DNA of 64,000 bases, taken from assembly GCA_016649715.1 (NCBI GenBank), contig JAENXC010000010.1, forward strand, positions 1-64,000. Direction: 5' to 3'. A model generated the notes under the pieces. The model was not told the origin of the DNA, did no database searches, and saw only the letters and a list, made by a program, of their open reading frames with translations. Positions 41,406 through 49,702 of the stretch are shown here, piece by piece; the first letter of the stretch is position 1; each line of letters begins with the position of its first letter. The position numbers were made by a program, and so were the translations under genes. This stretch comes from Flavobacteriaceae bacterium (lineage in GTDB: Bacteria > Bacteroidota > Bacteroidia > Flavobacteriales > Flavobacteriaceae).

Positions 41406-43877
41406 GTGTATTTCATTGACGTTATTCTGCCAATTCCGTTAAAACAATCTTTCACGTACAGCGTGAACAAGGACGAAGCAGCCTTCCTAAAACCAGGGAT
41501 GCGCGTGGCTATTCCTTTTGGAAAATCCAAAGTTTACACTGGTATTGTCTATCAAGTACACGACCAACCGCCCGTGGGCTATGAAACCAAATCCATCGAT
41601 CATATTTTGGATGAGGAACCTATCATCACAACCTTTCAATTGAAACATTGGGAATGGCTAGCCCATTATTATATGTGTTCTTTGGGCGAAGTGATAAAAG
41701 CAGCATTGCCCAGCGCATTTTTGTTGGAAAGTGAAACCATGATAAAACTTTCCTGCCTGCCGGCAGGCACGGCTTCGGAAAAAAATTATGATGAAAATTT
41801 GCTGTCCGATGAAGAGTTTTTGGTTTTTGAAGCCCTGCAGCACCAATCCTCACTTCATATAAATGATGTGCGGGCCATCCTCGATAAAAAGAACGTGGTT
41901 TCTGTAATTCAGAAGTTAATTGAAAAAGGAATAGTTACCGTGGAGGAAACGGTTTACGAACAATACACCCCAAAACTGAAACGCTACATAAAGCTCACGC
42001 AGAAATACACTTCGGAAGAAAAGTTGCGCGAACTTTTGGACACCTTGAGCCGAGCGCCAAAACAGCGCGATGTGCTGATGAACCTTTTTATGCTGAACAG
42101 CCAGACCAAAAAACCGATTAGTTCCACAGCACTTCAAAAAAAGAGTGGAGCCTCTTCAGCCACTTTGAAATCTCTTTTAGATAAAGATATTTTGGAAGAA
42201 TATTTTATACAGCACGACCGGGTGGAATTTTCTGGCGAATCTTCATCGGAAATAAAAACCTTGAACGAAGCACAGACAAAGGCATATGAAGAAATAAAAA
42301 CTTCCTTTGCAAGCAAGGATGTGGTCCTGCTCCACGGAGTTACTTCCAGCGGAAAAACCGAAATCTACGTCAGGCTTATTGAAAAAATGATTGCTTCGGG
42401 AAAACAGGTTTTGTATATGCTTCCCGAAATAGCTTTAACAACCCAACTCATCAGTCGTCTTCAAAAATATTTTGGCGAAAAGATTTCTGTTTACCATTCC
42501 AAATTTTCTGTGAACGAACGCGTTGAGGTTTGGAACAACGTGCTTGCCGAAAAGCCGAAAGCGCAAATAGTTATTGGCGCACGTTCTTCATTATTTCTTC
42601 CTTTTAAAAATCTGGGGTTCATTATTGTCGATGAAGAACACGAACCCAGTTTTAAACAATTCAGTCCCGCCCCGCGCTACAACGCTCGCGATAGCGCTGT
42701 TGTTTTGGCGAATCTTCACAAAGCAAAACTTTTAATGGGTTCCGCAACGCCTTCGCTGGAAAGTTACCACAACGCAAAAACGGATAAGTTCGGTTTGGTA
42801 ACCTTGAAAAAGCGCTTCGGAAATGTGATGATGCCGGATATTGAATTGGTGGATATAAAAGAGAAGAACCGCAAGAAACAGATGACGGGCCATTTCAGTG
42901 ACAGGCTTTTGGAAGAAATGCGCGAGGTTTTAAAAAATAGCGAACAGATAATCCTTTTTCAGAATAGACGAGGTTTTTCGCCCGTTGTGGAATGTACCAC
43001 TTGCGGGGTTTCGCCTCAATGCCCAAACTGTGATGTTAGCTTGACGTTCCATCAACACAAAAACCAACTGCGCTGCCATTACTGCGGCTATCATGTGGCT
43101 ATGATGCAAAGCTGTATTGCCTGTGGAAGCCAAACTTTGGATACTAAAGGTTTCGGAACAGAACAGATAGAAACGGAATTGAAATCGTTGTTTCCAAACC
43201 ACAAAATAGCCCGGATGGATCAAGACACAACGAAGGGAAAACATTCCTATTCAAAATTGATAGAGGCTTTGGAAAATGAGGAAATAGATATATTGGTTGG
43301 CACGCAAATGCTCGCCAAAGGTTTGGATTTTAGAAATATCAGTCTCGTGGGTGTGATGAACGCGGACAACCTCCTAAACTTTCCGGATTTTAGGGCGCAC
43401 GAACGCAGTTTTCAATTGCTACTGCAAGTATCGGGCAGGGCAGGGCGCACCCAAAAACGCGGTAAGGTTTTGATACAGACTTACAATCCGTTCCATCAAA
43501 TTTTGAAGCAGGTAAGTGTGAATGATTATGAATCGATGTATAAAGAGCAACTTGAGGAAAGGTACAATTATAAATATCCGCCTTTTTTCAGAACGATAAA
43601 AATTACTTTTAAGGACAAAAATCTGACGCATGTCCAAAGAGCATCGGCTTGGTTTGGCCTCGCACTGGAAAGACAATTCAAGGAAAATGTTTTGGGTCCG
43701 GAACCACCGCCGGTTGGGAGGATTAAAAATAAATACATCATAAACCTTCTCGTCAAAATTCCAAAGAAGCAATCTTTGGAAAAGACAAAGAAATACATAG
43801 AAAATGTACAACGCAGTTTCAATTCCATCAAGGAATTTTCAAGCGTTCGCGTTACAATTGATGTAGATAATTATTAG
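41406..43877 (+). CDS. priA: Primosomal protein N' (replication restart helicase)
   Basis: 823 residues from GTG (VYFIDVILPIPLKQSFTY, the usual PriA N-terminus). The 3'-DNA-binding domain comes first, then SF2 helicase motifs: Walker A GVTSSGKTE, Walker B VDEEHEPSF (DEEH), and MGSATPSLES. Eight zinc-binding cysteines lie in CTTCGVSPQCPNC and CHYCGYH...CIACGS. A CLPAG stretch near residues 117-121 is encoded by a 16-bp perfect palindrome, probably an inserted repeat in a linker. It reloads the replisome at stalled forks. The end overlaps the convergent LytTR gene by 4 nt. Confidence 0.96.
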   Translation: MYFIDVILPIPLKQSFTYSVNKDEAAFLKPGMRVAIPFGKSKVYTGIVYQVHDQPPVGYETKSIDHILDEEPIITTFQLKHWEWLAHYYMCSLGEVIKAALPSAFLLESETMIKLSCLPAGTASEKNYDENLLSDEEFLVFEALQHQSSLHINDVRAILDKKNVVSVIQKLIEKGIVTVEETVYEQYTPKLKRYIKLTQKYTSEEKLRELLDTLSRAPKQRDVLMNLFMLNSQTKKPISSTALQKKSGASSATLKSLLDKDILEEYFIQHDRVEFSGESSSEIKTLNEAQTKAYEEIKTSFASKDVVLLHGVTSSGKTEIYVRLIEKMIASGKQVLYMLPEIALTTQLISRLQKYFGEKISVYHSKFSVNERVEVWNNVLAEKPKAQIVIGARSSLFLPFKNLGFIIVDEEHEPSFKQFSPAPRYNARDSAVVLANLHKAKLLMGSATPSLESYHNAKTDKFGLVTLKKRFGNVMMPDIELVDIKEKNRKKQMTGHFSDRLLEEMREVLKNSEQIILFQNRRGFSPVVECTTCGVSPQCPNCDVSLTFHQHKNQLRCHYCGYHVAMMQSCIACGSQTLDTKGFGTEQIETELKSLFPNHKIARMDQDTTKGKHSYSKLIEALENEEIDILVGTQMLAKGLDFRNISLVGVMNADNLLNFPDFRAHERSFQLLLQVSGRAGRTQKRGKVLIQTYNPFHQILKQVSVNDYESMYKEQLEERYNYKYPPFFRTIKITFKDKNLTHVQRASAWFGLALERQFKENVLGPEPPPVGRIKNKYIINLLVKIPKKQSLEKTKKYIENVQRSFNSIKEFSSVRVTIDVDNY
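41754..41769. repeat. Perfect 16-bp palindrome TGCCTGCCGGCAGGCA inside priA
   Basis: Resembles the element near 63754. In frame, in a variable linker of PriA. Confidence 0.7.
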
Positions 43878-44611
43878 GCGTTTTGCGAAGCTGCCAAAGC
43901 TTCAATAAGGTCGGCCTTCCTGTTTCGGCTCAAAGGTAGTTTGTCTTTGTCCAATTCAATGGTCTTACTGTTGTAACGCTGCACCTTGTCCAGATTCACG
44001 ATGTAGGATTTGTGGGTTCGCAAAAAGCGTTCGTTCGGCAATAGCGATTGAAAGGCTTTCATAGTAGAAAGGACCACCAGTGAATCGTGCTCGGTAACCA
44101 ATTTTACATAATCGCCAAGGGCTTCAATATAGCGCAGTTCGTTCAGGAAAACTTTTCGTTTTTTCAGATTGCTTTTTACGAAGATAAAATCTTCATCGTC
44201 AAAGCCCTCCTCGTTTTTCAGCTTGTAGTTGGTAATTGCTTTGTGAACAGCGTTCATAAAACGATCTTTTGCTATGGGTTTTCTTAAGTAATCCACGGCA
44301 TCATAATCAAAAGCCTTGAAAGCGTATTTGGTTTTCCCCGTAACAAAAATAACTTGAGGTTTTCTTTGTATGTCGTCCAACAGATCAAATCCGGAAAGGA
44401 TAGGCATTTCAATATCGAGGAAAATCAGGTCAATTTCCGTAGAGGCGAGACCCATTTTGGCCTCGACGGCATTTTTATATTCGCCAACAAGCTCCAGCGA
44501 TGGGTGCATTTGGATGAGCTTCACAATGGAAAGCCGTTGCAGTGTAGAGTCATCTACAATTGCACATTTAAGAATTGTTTTTTCCACAATAGTAGGTTTT
44601 GCGTAAGGCAA
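43874..44611 (-). CDS. LytTR-family response regulator
   Basis: 245 residues. The receiver domain has DD at 20-21, phosphoacceptor D66 (IFLDIEMP) and K in YLRKPIAKD. The LytTR DNA-binding domain (about 140-240) shows VKSNLKKRKVFLNELRYIEALGDYVKLVT and FLRTHKSYIVNLDKV. It should be controlled by a LytS-type histidine kinase, but no partner kinase is encoded next to it. It likely regulates transcription of unknown genes. Confidence 0.93.
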   Translation of the reverse strand: MPYAKPTIVEKTILKCAIVDDSTLQRLSIVKLIQMHPSLELVGEYKNAVEAKMGLASTEIDLIFLDIEMPILSGFDLLDDIQRKPQVIFVTGKTKYAFKAFDYDAVDYLRKPIAKDRFMNAVHKAITNYKLKNEEGFDDEDFIFVKSNLKKRKVFLNELRYIEALGDYVKLVTEHDSLVVLSTMKAFQSLLPNERFLRTHKSYIVNLDKVQRYNSKTIELDKDKLPLSRNRKADLIEALAASQNA

Positions 44612-44716
44612 TAATATGCAAATAATCGATGAAATGCAACTTTTTTTGATTTTAATCGAAAAAAACGTACACTTCGTCTAAAATCCTAATCTTTGAATAC
44701 TAATCAGAATTTAGGT

Positions 44717-44746
44717 TTGATAATACGAAATAAAGTATTATTTTTG
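44717..44746 (+). promoter_or_regulatory. rpsF operon promoter (TTG-N19-TATTTTTG)
   Basis: TTG at 44717-44719, 19 nt, then TATTTTTG at 44739-44746: full match to the Bacteroidota housekeeping promoter. The rpsF ATG follows after 54 nt. Confidence 0.85.
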
Positions 44747-44800
44747 CACCCTCTTTGGCAGAAAGCCAAGGTTTTAATCATTAATTTTAATAGATTTTTT

Positions 44801-45139
44801 ATGAATCATTACGAAACTGTTTTCATCTTAAATCCCGTTTTATCTGATGATCAGATAAAGGAAACAGTAAAGAAATACGAAGATCTTCTTGTTTCTAAAG
44901 GTGCTAAGATGATATCCAAAGAAAATTGGGGCTTGAAAAAACTTGCTTACCCAATCCAGAACAAAAAAAGTGGGTTTTACCACCTTTTTGAATTCACCGT
45001 TGAAGGTGAAGCAGTTCACGAACTGGAAATTGAATTTAAAAGGGACGAGCGTTTTATGCGTTTCCTTACTGTGAGCCTTGACAAACACGCGATTGCTTGG
45101 GCAGAAAAAAGAAGAAACCGCGATAAAAAATCAGCATAA
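44801..45139 (+). CDS. rpsF: 30S ribosomal protein S6
   Basis: 112 residues from MNHYETVFILNPVLSDDQIKE. The start is chosen because this is the family's N-terminus and because an in-frame upstream extension (to a TTG at 44693) would include the promoter. The ferredoxin-like fold markers WGLKKLAYPI and GFYHLFEF are present. It binds S18 on the small subunit. First gene of the rpsF-rpsR-rplI operon. Confidence 0.97.
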   Translation: MNHYETVFILNPVLSDDQIKETVKKYEDLLVSKGAKMISKENWGLKKLAYPIQNKKSGFYHLFEFTVEGEAVHELEIEFKRDERFMRFLTVSLDKHAIAWAEKRRNRDKKSA

Positions 45140-45142
45140 GTT

Positions 45143-45439
45143 ATGGCAACATTACAACAACAAGCAAAAGGAAAAAAAGACGGAGAGATCAGGTATCTTA
45201 CCCCGCTTAACATAGACACCAACAAAACAAAAAAATACTGTCGTTTCAAAAGATCCGGTATTAAGTATGTTGACTATAAAGACGCAGATTTCTTATTGAA
45301 ATTTGTGAACGAACAAGGGAAAATTCTTCCCAGAAGGCTTACCGGAACTTCATTGAAGTATCAACGCAAAGTGGCCGTTGCCGTTAAAAGAGCGCGCCAT
45401 TTGGCACTTATGCCTTACGTAGCCGATTTATTAAAATAA
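45143..45439 (+). CDS. rpsR: 30S ribosomal protein S18
   Basis: 98 residues. The conserved core is [51 protein letters not shown]. The N-terminus is extended by ~25 basic residues, as is usual in Bacteroidota. It heterodimerises with S6. It starts 3 nt after rpsF. Confidence 0.97.
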   Translation: MATLQQQAKGKKDGEIRYLTPLNIDTNKTKKYCRFKRSGIKYVDYKDADFLLKFVNEQGKILPRRLTGTSLKYQRKVAVAVKRARHLALMPYVADLLK

Positions 45440-45455
45440 AAAACCAGAGAGCAAT

Positions 45456-45980
45456 ATGGAACTTATATTAAAAAAAGACGTAGAAAATCTGGGATTTGCA
45501 GATGATCTTGTAAGTGTGAAAAACGGTTACGGAAGAAACTTTTTGATTCCACAAGGGCACGCAGTATTAGCTACCCCATCGGCCAAAAAAGTATTGGCAG
45601 AAACTATGAAACAACGCGCTTTCAAAGAAAAGAAAGTGGTAGACGAAGCCAAAACACAGGCTGAAAAACTGAACGGACTGGAAATAAAAATCACTGCCAA
45701 AACTGGTGAAGGTGATAAATTGTTCGGTTCTGTTACAAACGGAGATCTTGCCGAAGCCCTTGAAAAAGAAGGCGTTTCCATAGATAAAAAATACATCAAT
45801 GTTGCCGGGGGCGCCGTTAAGCGTACTGGTCAATATGATGCTACCATCCGTTTCCACAGAGACGTTGTGAGCACCTTTACTTTTGAAGTAGTTGCCGAAC
45901 CTAAACCGGAAGCTAAATCTAAATCTAAATCGGTAGCTAAATCAGAGGATAAAACCGAAGATAACACCGAAGCTAAATAG
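45456..45980 (+). CDS. rplI: 50S ribosomal protein L9 with charged tail
   Basis: 174 residues. The N-domain (LILKKDVENLGFADDLVSVKNGYGRNFLIPQG) and C-domain (KLFGSVTNGDLAEAL, DKKYINV) are both complete by about residue 148. A further ~25 residues rich in Lys, Ser, Glu and Asp follow, encoded partly by 6-bp AAATCT-like repeats. L9 binds 23S rRNA and helps keep frame. Last gene of the operon, followed by a terminator. Confidence 0.96.
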   Translation: MELILKKDVENLGFADDLVSVKNGYGRNFLIPQGHAVLATPSAKKVLAETMKQRAFKEKKVVDEAKTQAEKLNGLEIKITAKTGEGDKLFGSVTNGDLAEALEKEGVSIDKKYINVAGGAVKRTGQYDATIRFHRDVVSTFTFEVVAEPKPEAKSKSKSVAKSEDKTEDNTEAK

Positions 45981-46004
45981 AAAACACGATTAATTGTTAT
46001 AAAG

Positions 46005-46032
46005 CCTTTCTCGTTCTCGAGAAAGGTTTTTT
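46005..46032 (+). terminator. Rho-independent terminator of the ribosomal protein operon
   Basis: Perfect 9-bp stem (CCTTTCTCG / CGAGAAAGG), TTCT loop, then T runs. Confidence 0.93.
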
Positions 46033-46103
46033 GTTTTTTTGAAATTTTTTCACGTAGAAAAGAGAATAAAGAATTCTTGATAAAAATCAACTGTTATCGT
46101 TTA

Positions 46104-46143
46104 ACAGACAACAGACAACAGACAACTGAGAACCGAGAACTGA
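46104..46143. repeat. Heptad array, ACAGACA type, ending at an ATG
   Basis: Three exact ACAGACA units, then ACTGAGA, ACCGAGA and ACTGA joined directly to the ATG of the DUF6495 gene. Confidence 0.85.
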
Positions 46144-46617
46144 ATGAAGTACGCCAGATTAACAAAAGAACAATTTGAAGAACTGCAACAGGAATTCATA
46201 AATTTCCTTGCCACACAGTCCATTACCGCTGAAGAATGGAAAAAGTTAAAAAACGAGAAACCCGAAGTTGCCGAACAGGAATTAGACATTTTCAGCGATT
46301 TAATTTGGGAAGGAGTTTTGATTAAAGTGAACTATTTGGAACACATCTCGCCCAAACAGTTGATGCTTTTTCATATTACGGAAGCATTTATGGAACTGAT
46401 TGCTATAAAAATTGAGGATGAAAATATAGACATTACCAATGAATACGGCTACAAATGGCTTCAGCAGAACTTGCATAATGACGCAGTAAGCCTTTACACT
46501 TCAACCAAAGCCATAAAAGATGACCGCAATAAGGATATTTTTGTGTTGATACAACAGGGCTCGGTCATCACAAAAGGAGAACTTTATAATTATTTTGGGG
46601 AATTGCTAAAGGAGTAA
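46144..46617 (+). CDS. DUF6495 family protein
   Basis: 157 residues, soluble. Landmarks MKYARLTKEQFEELQQEFINFLA, ITAEEWKKLK, DIFSDLIWEGVLIKVNYLEHISP and the C-terminal GELYNYFGELL match an uncharacterised protein family conserved in flavobacteria. No catalytic motif is seen. The start codon is preceded directly by a heptad array, so the array would be part of the 5' leader or promoter region. Confidence 0.85.
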   Translation: MKYARLTKEQFEELQQEFINFLATQSITAEEWKKLKNEKPEVAEQELDIFSDLIWEGVLIKVNYLEHISPKQLMLFHITEAFMELIAIKIEDENIDITNEYGYKWLQQNLHNDAVSLYTSTKAIKDDRNKDIFVLIQQGSVITKGELYNYFGELLKE

Positions 46618-46623
46618 ATTTCA

Positions 46624-46641
46624 TCCCGATAACTATCGGGA
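46624..46641. repeat. Palindrome TCCCGATAACTATCGGGA
   Basis: 8-bp perfect arms with a 2-nt centre, just after the DUF6495 stop. Probably a dispersed element of the same kind as other short palindromes here. Confidence 0.65.
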
Positions 46642-46661
46642 CCAAGAAAACAAATTCCAAA

Positions 46662-46736
46662 CAAATTCCAAAAACCAAAACTCCAAATTCCTAGACTATG
46701 TTTTGGAATTTGGAGTTTTGTGATTTGGAATTTCCC
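46662..46736. repeat. Long inverted repeat flanked by CAAATTC-type heptads
   Basis: A perfect 16-bp inverted repeat (46676-46691 with 46705-46720; arms start CAAAACTCC) with a 13-nt loop. The left side is made of CAAATTC, CAAAAAC, CAAAACT, CCAAATT heptads and the right side is the inverse. It lies between convergent genes and may also act as a bidirectional terminator. Confidence 0.75.
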
Positions 46737-46740
46737 CTTC

Positions 46741-47982
46741 CTATTCGTACCTCAAACTTTCAATGGGGTCCAACCCCGCTGCTTTTGATGCAGGATAAGA
46801 ACCAGCAATCACAGCAACTATGAAAGTGATTATGGTTGCCCAAATCATTGCTGCCCAGGGCAAAGAAAAATCAAATTCAAAGATTTTTGCAAAAGCATAG
46901 CCGGTTAATATTCCAAGAATAATTCCTAAGACACTACCAAACTGGCCAATAACAATGGTTTCCATAAAAAATTGAGTGGAAATCGTGGAACGTTTTGCAC
47001 CCATTGCTTTTCGGACACCAATTTCTTGAGTCCGCTCGGTTACGGAAACCAGCATAATATTCATCAACGCGATGGAAGAGCCAAGAATGGTAATAATACT
47101 GATGATCCAAGCGGCAATTTCCAGATATTTCGTAATGGAGGCAATCCGGTTAATAAGGTCGTCACTGCGCTCTATTCCAAAGTTATTCGCTTCCACGGGA
47201 TTTAGCCCGCGAATGTTTCTGAAAGTAATGATGGCTTCATCCTGTGCAGCTTCCATCAGCTGTTTGTCGTCCACTTTTACGCTAATGTTGTAGTTTATGT
47301 TGGGCTGCGTATAAATTCCACGTGCCACTTGCACCGGGATCAAAACCTTTAGATCTTGATTGTTCCCAAATGTGGAGCCTTTAGATTCCAACAAACCAAT
47401 AATCTTGAACTTTACTCCGCGAATACTAATAGTCTTGTTGATTGGGTCATCGTTTTCAAAGAGGTTTTTCTGAAAATCGGAACCTATCAAACAGACTTTA
47501 TTGTTGTTTTGGATGTCGAAAAATGTAAAATTCCTACCCTTGTCTATTTCGGTTCCAGTGTTTTCCAAATAGTTTTCGTTTACGCCATAAACTTGCACCT
47601 CGGGATCGGTTTTTTCGGAGCCAAATTTCACTTCGGCTACAGAAGTTCCTTGAAACGAAAGCGAAGTTTTAGTGGAGGGAAATTCATATTTGTCCAAAAA
47701 CTCGCGGACATTGTTATAACTGATTATTGGATTTATTTTTTCGCGTTCACCGCTGCGGTTCGTCTGCACGGTAAATTCATATTGCTGAATGTTGAATGTA
47801 TTTGCGCCCATAGATGCAAAATTTCCGGAAATGGTGGTCTCCAAAGCCTTTACCGCACTCAAAATACCTACCAAAGCCCAAATTCCAATCCCGATGATGA
47901 CGATAGTTAGAATGGTGCGCAGTAGTTGACTTTTAATAGAATCCAGCGCAATGCGCACATTTTCCCAAAACAGTGAAAACAT
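46741..47982 (-). CDS. MacB-type ABC transporter permease
   Basis: 413 residues from MFSLFWENVRIALDSIKSQ. TM1 is near 20-40 (ILTIVIIGIGIWALVGIL), then a MacB periplasmic core domain, then three C-terminal helices with the FtsX signature (NIMLVSVTERTQEIGVRKAMGA). Such permeases work in mechanotransmission, lipoprotein release or export with a separate ATPase, which is not encoded next to this gene. The frame opens 11 codons earlier (48015), so a longer start is possible. Confidence 0.9.
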   Translation of the reverse strand: MFSLFWENVRIALDSIKSQLLRTILTIVIIGIGIWALVGILSAVKALETTISGNFASMGANTFNIQQYEFTVQTNRSGEREKINPIISYNNVREFLDKYEFPSTKTSLSFQGTSVAEVKFGSEKTDPEVQVYGVNENYLENTGTEIDKGRNFTFFDIQNNNKVCLIGSDFQKNLFENDDPINKTISIRGVKFKIIGLLESKGSTFGNNQDLKVLIPVQVARGIYTQPNINYNISVKVDDKQLMEAAQDEAIITFRNIRGLNPVEANNFGIERSDDLINRIASITKYLEIAAWIISIITILGSSIALMNIMLVSVTERTQEIGVRKAMGAKRSTISTQFFMETIVIGQFGSVLGIILGILTGYAFAKIFEFDFSLPWAAMIWATIITFIVAVIAGSYPASKAAGLDPIESLRYE

Positions 47983-48062
47983 ATTTATTGATTGTGTTTT
48001 TTCATTAGACAGCAAAAGTTGGATAAAGTTACTATTATTTAAGATATTTGCGCTGTTAGGAA

Positions 48063-48168
48063 TTCAAAGTTCAAAATTCAAGATTACTGAATCTTTCCAT
48101 TCTGAACTTTGAATTTTAAAAATGTCACCCTGAGCGCAGTCGAAGGGTTAAATCTTGAATATTTAATT
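48063..48168. repeat. Heptad-like arrays flanking a palindromic element upstream of hisS
   Basis: TTCAAAG, TTCAAAA, TTCAAGA at 48063-48083; a GAACTTTGAA copy at 48104-48113; the element GTCACCCTGAGCGCAGTCGA (48124-48143, then AGGG); then CTTGAAT and ATTTAAT units. Same element and flanking decamer as in yggS. Confidence 0.75.
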
Positions 48169-49542
48169 TTGAAAAAACCATCTATCCCAAAAGGCACCCG
48201 CGATTTCAACCCGGAAGAAGTTTCCAGGCGCAATTATATTTTCAATACCATAAAGGAAACCTTTTCACTTTATGGTTTTCAGCCTATTGAAACACCTTCC
48301 TTTGAAAACAGCGAAACTTTGATGGGAAAATATGGCGAAGAGGGCGATCGGTTGATTTTTAAAATTTTGAACAGTGGGGATTATATTTCAAAAGTTGATG
48401 AAAAATTATATTCAGAAAAGGATAGCAACAAAATAACTCCAAAAATTTCCGAAAAAGCCCTTCGTTACGATCTCACAGTTCCTTTCGCCCGTTATGTAGT
48501 GCAACACCAAAACGAGATAACCTTTCCTTTTAAACGCTATCAAATTCAGCCCGTTTGGCGCGCGGACCGACCTCAAAAAGGGCGTTTCCGCGAGTTTTTT
48601 CAGTGCGATGCAGATGTTGTGGGTTCCACCTCGCTTTGGCAGGAAGTGGAATTTGTGCAACTCTACGATGCAGTTTTCAGTAAACTTGGATTGAAAGGAG
48701 TAAGCATAAAAATTAACAACCGAAAAATATTGAGTGGCATTGCAGAAACCATCGGCGCAGAAGATAAGCTGATAGATTTTACTGTGGCTTTGGACAAGCT
48801 CGACAAAATAGGGGAGGAAGGCGTGAAAAAAGAAATGCGCGAAAAAGGGATTTCTGAAGTCGCATTACAAAAGTTACAACCTTTGTTTTCATTTAAGGGA
48901 AGTAACGAGGAAAAGATAGGTTCTTTAAAAGAAATGCTCCACACTTCGGAAATGGGCATGAAAGGCATTGCGGAATTACAGTTCATTTCTGATGCTATAG
49001 AAAAGCTAGGTCTAGGCGCTTCTTCGCTGCAAATTGACGTGACATTGGCCCGTGGATTGAATTATTACACAGGCGCGATCCTCGAAGTTTCCGCTCCCGA
49101 AAAAGTAAATATGGGAAGCATCGGCGGCGGCGGAAGATATGACGACCTCACAGGAATTTTTGGGTTGAACGATATGAGCGGGATGGGCATTTCATTTGGT
49201 TTGGACCGGATTTATCTCGTTTTGGAAGAACTCAACCTTTTCCCCGAAACCGTTTCGGAAAACAGCAAAGTGCTATTTATCAATTTTGGCGATAAAGAAG
49301 CTTTATATGCAATGAAGACGATAAAAAAACTTCGGAATCTTGGGATTAAAGCTGAATTATATCCAGATTCCGCAAAGATGGGCAAACAGATGGGCTATGC
49401 CGATAAACGGAATATTCCCTTCACAATTCTTGCGGGCGAAAAAGAAATAGACGCACAAAAGTACACACTCAAAAACATGAAAACTGGGGAACAGCGCGAA
49501 CTCGGTTTTTCAGAATTGGAAGAAGCTCTTAAGACACTATAA
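48169..49542 (+). CDS. hisS: Histidyl-tRNA synthetase
   Basis: 457 residues from TTG ([17 protein letters not shown]). The class II motifs are present: [30 protein letters not shown] (motif 2), and [14 protein letters not shown] with GGGGRYDDL for histidine. A C-terminal anticodon-binding domain follows. The frame is open back to a TTG at 48109, but those ~20 residues (including TLSAVEG) are encoded by the palindromic element, and homologs start at [11 protein letters not shown]. There is no in-frame ATG before residue ~45, so TTG 48169 is the best start. Confidence 0.93.
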   Translation: MKKPSIPKGTRDFNPEEVSRRNYIFNTIKETFSLYGFQPIETPSFENSETLMGKYGEEGDRLIFKILNSGDYISKVDEKLYSEKDSNKITPKISEKALRYDLTVPFARYVVQHQNEITFPFKRYQIQPVWRADRPQKGRFREFFQCDADVVGSTSLWQEVEFVQLYDAVFSKLGLKGVSIKINNRKILSGIAETIGAEDKLIDFTVALDKLDKIGEEGVKKEMREKGISEVALQKLQPLFSFKGSNEEKIGSLKEMLHTSEMGMKGIAELQFISDAIEKLGLGASSLQIDVTLARGLNYYTGAILEVSAPEKVNMGSIGGGGRYDDLTGIFGLNDMSGMGISFGLDRIYLVLEELNLFPETVSENSKVLFINFGDKEALYAMKTIKKLRNLGIKAELYPDSAKMGKQMGYADKRNIPFTILAGEKEIDAQKYTLKNMKTGEQRELGFSELEEALKTL

Positions 49543-49558
49543 AAAGTCCTCGAAAGTA

Positions 49559-49702
49559 CTATCCAAAATTAATGTCATCAACCCTTTCCTGAATTTCTGA
49601 CTTTGCGTTTTCCTGGATTTTCCGTTCTACCTCCAGCCTTGCTGCCTCGGAGAGAAGTCCAGCAATGCGAAGTTTTGTTAAATTTTTTAATGTTTCATTC
49701 AT
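49559..49702 (-). CDS. 47-residue protein coupled to an upstream membrane protein
   Basis: Small open frame (MNETLKNLTKLRIAGLLSEA at the start, ending DDINFG), predicted soluble, helical and charged. Its ATG overlaps the stop of the 202-residue membrane-protein gene by 4 nt (ATGA), the usual sign of coupled translation. It has no recognisable domain. It is the third gene of a small cluster with its own strong promoter at 50471-50500. I believe it is real on account of the overlap, but it could be a chance frame. Confidence 0.6.
   Translation of the reverse strand: MNETLKNLTKLRIAGLLSEAARLEVERKIQENAKSEIQERVDDINFG

Noticed and set aside
48109-48168. Longer start for hisS that includes a TLSAVEG peptide
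   Set aside because: The peptide is encoded by a dispersed palindromic element; homologs begin at [11 protein letters not shown].
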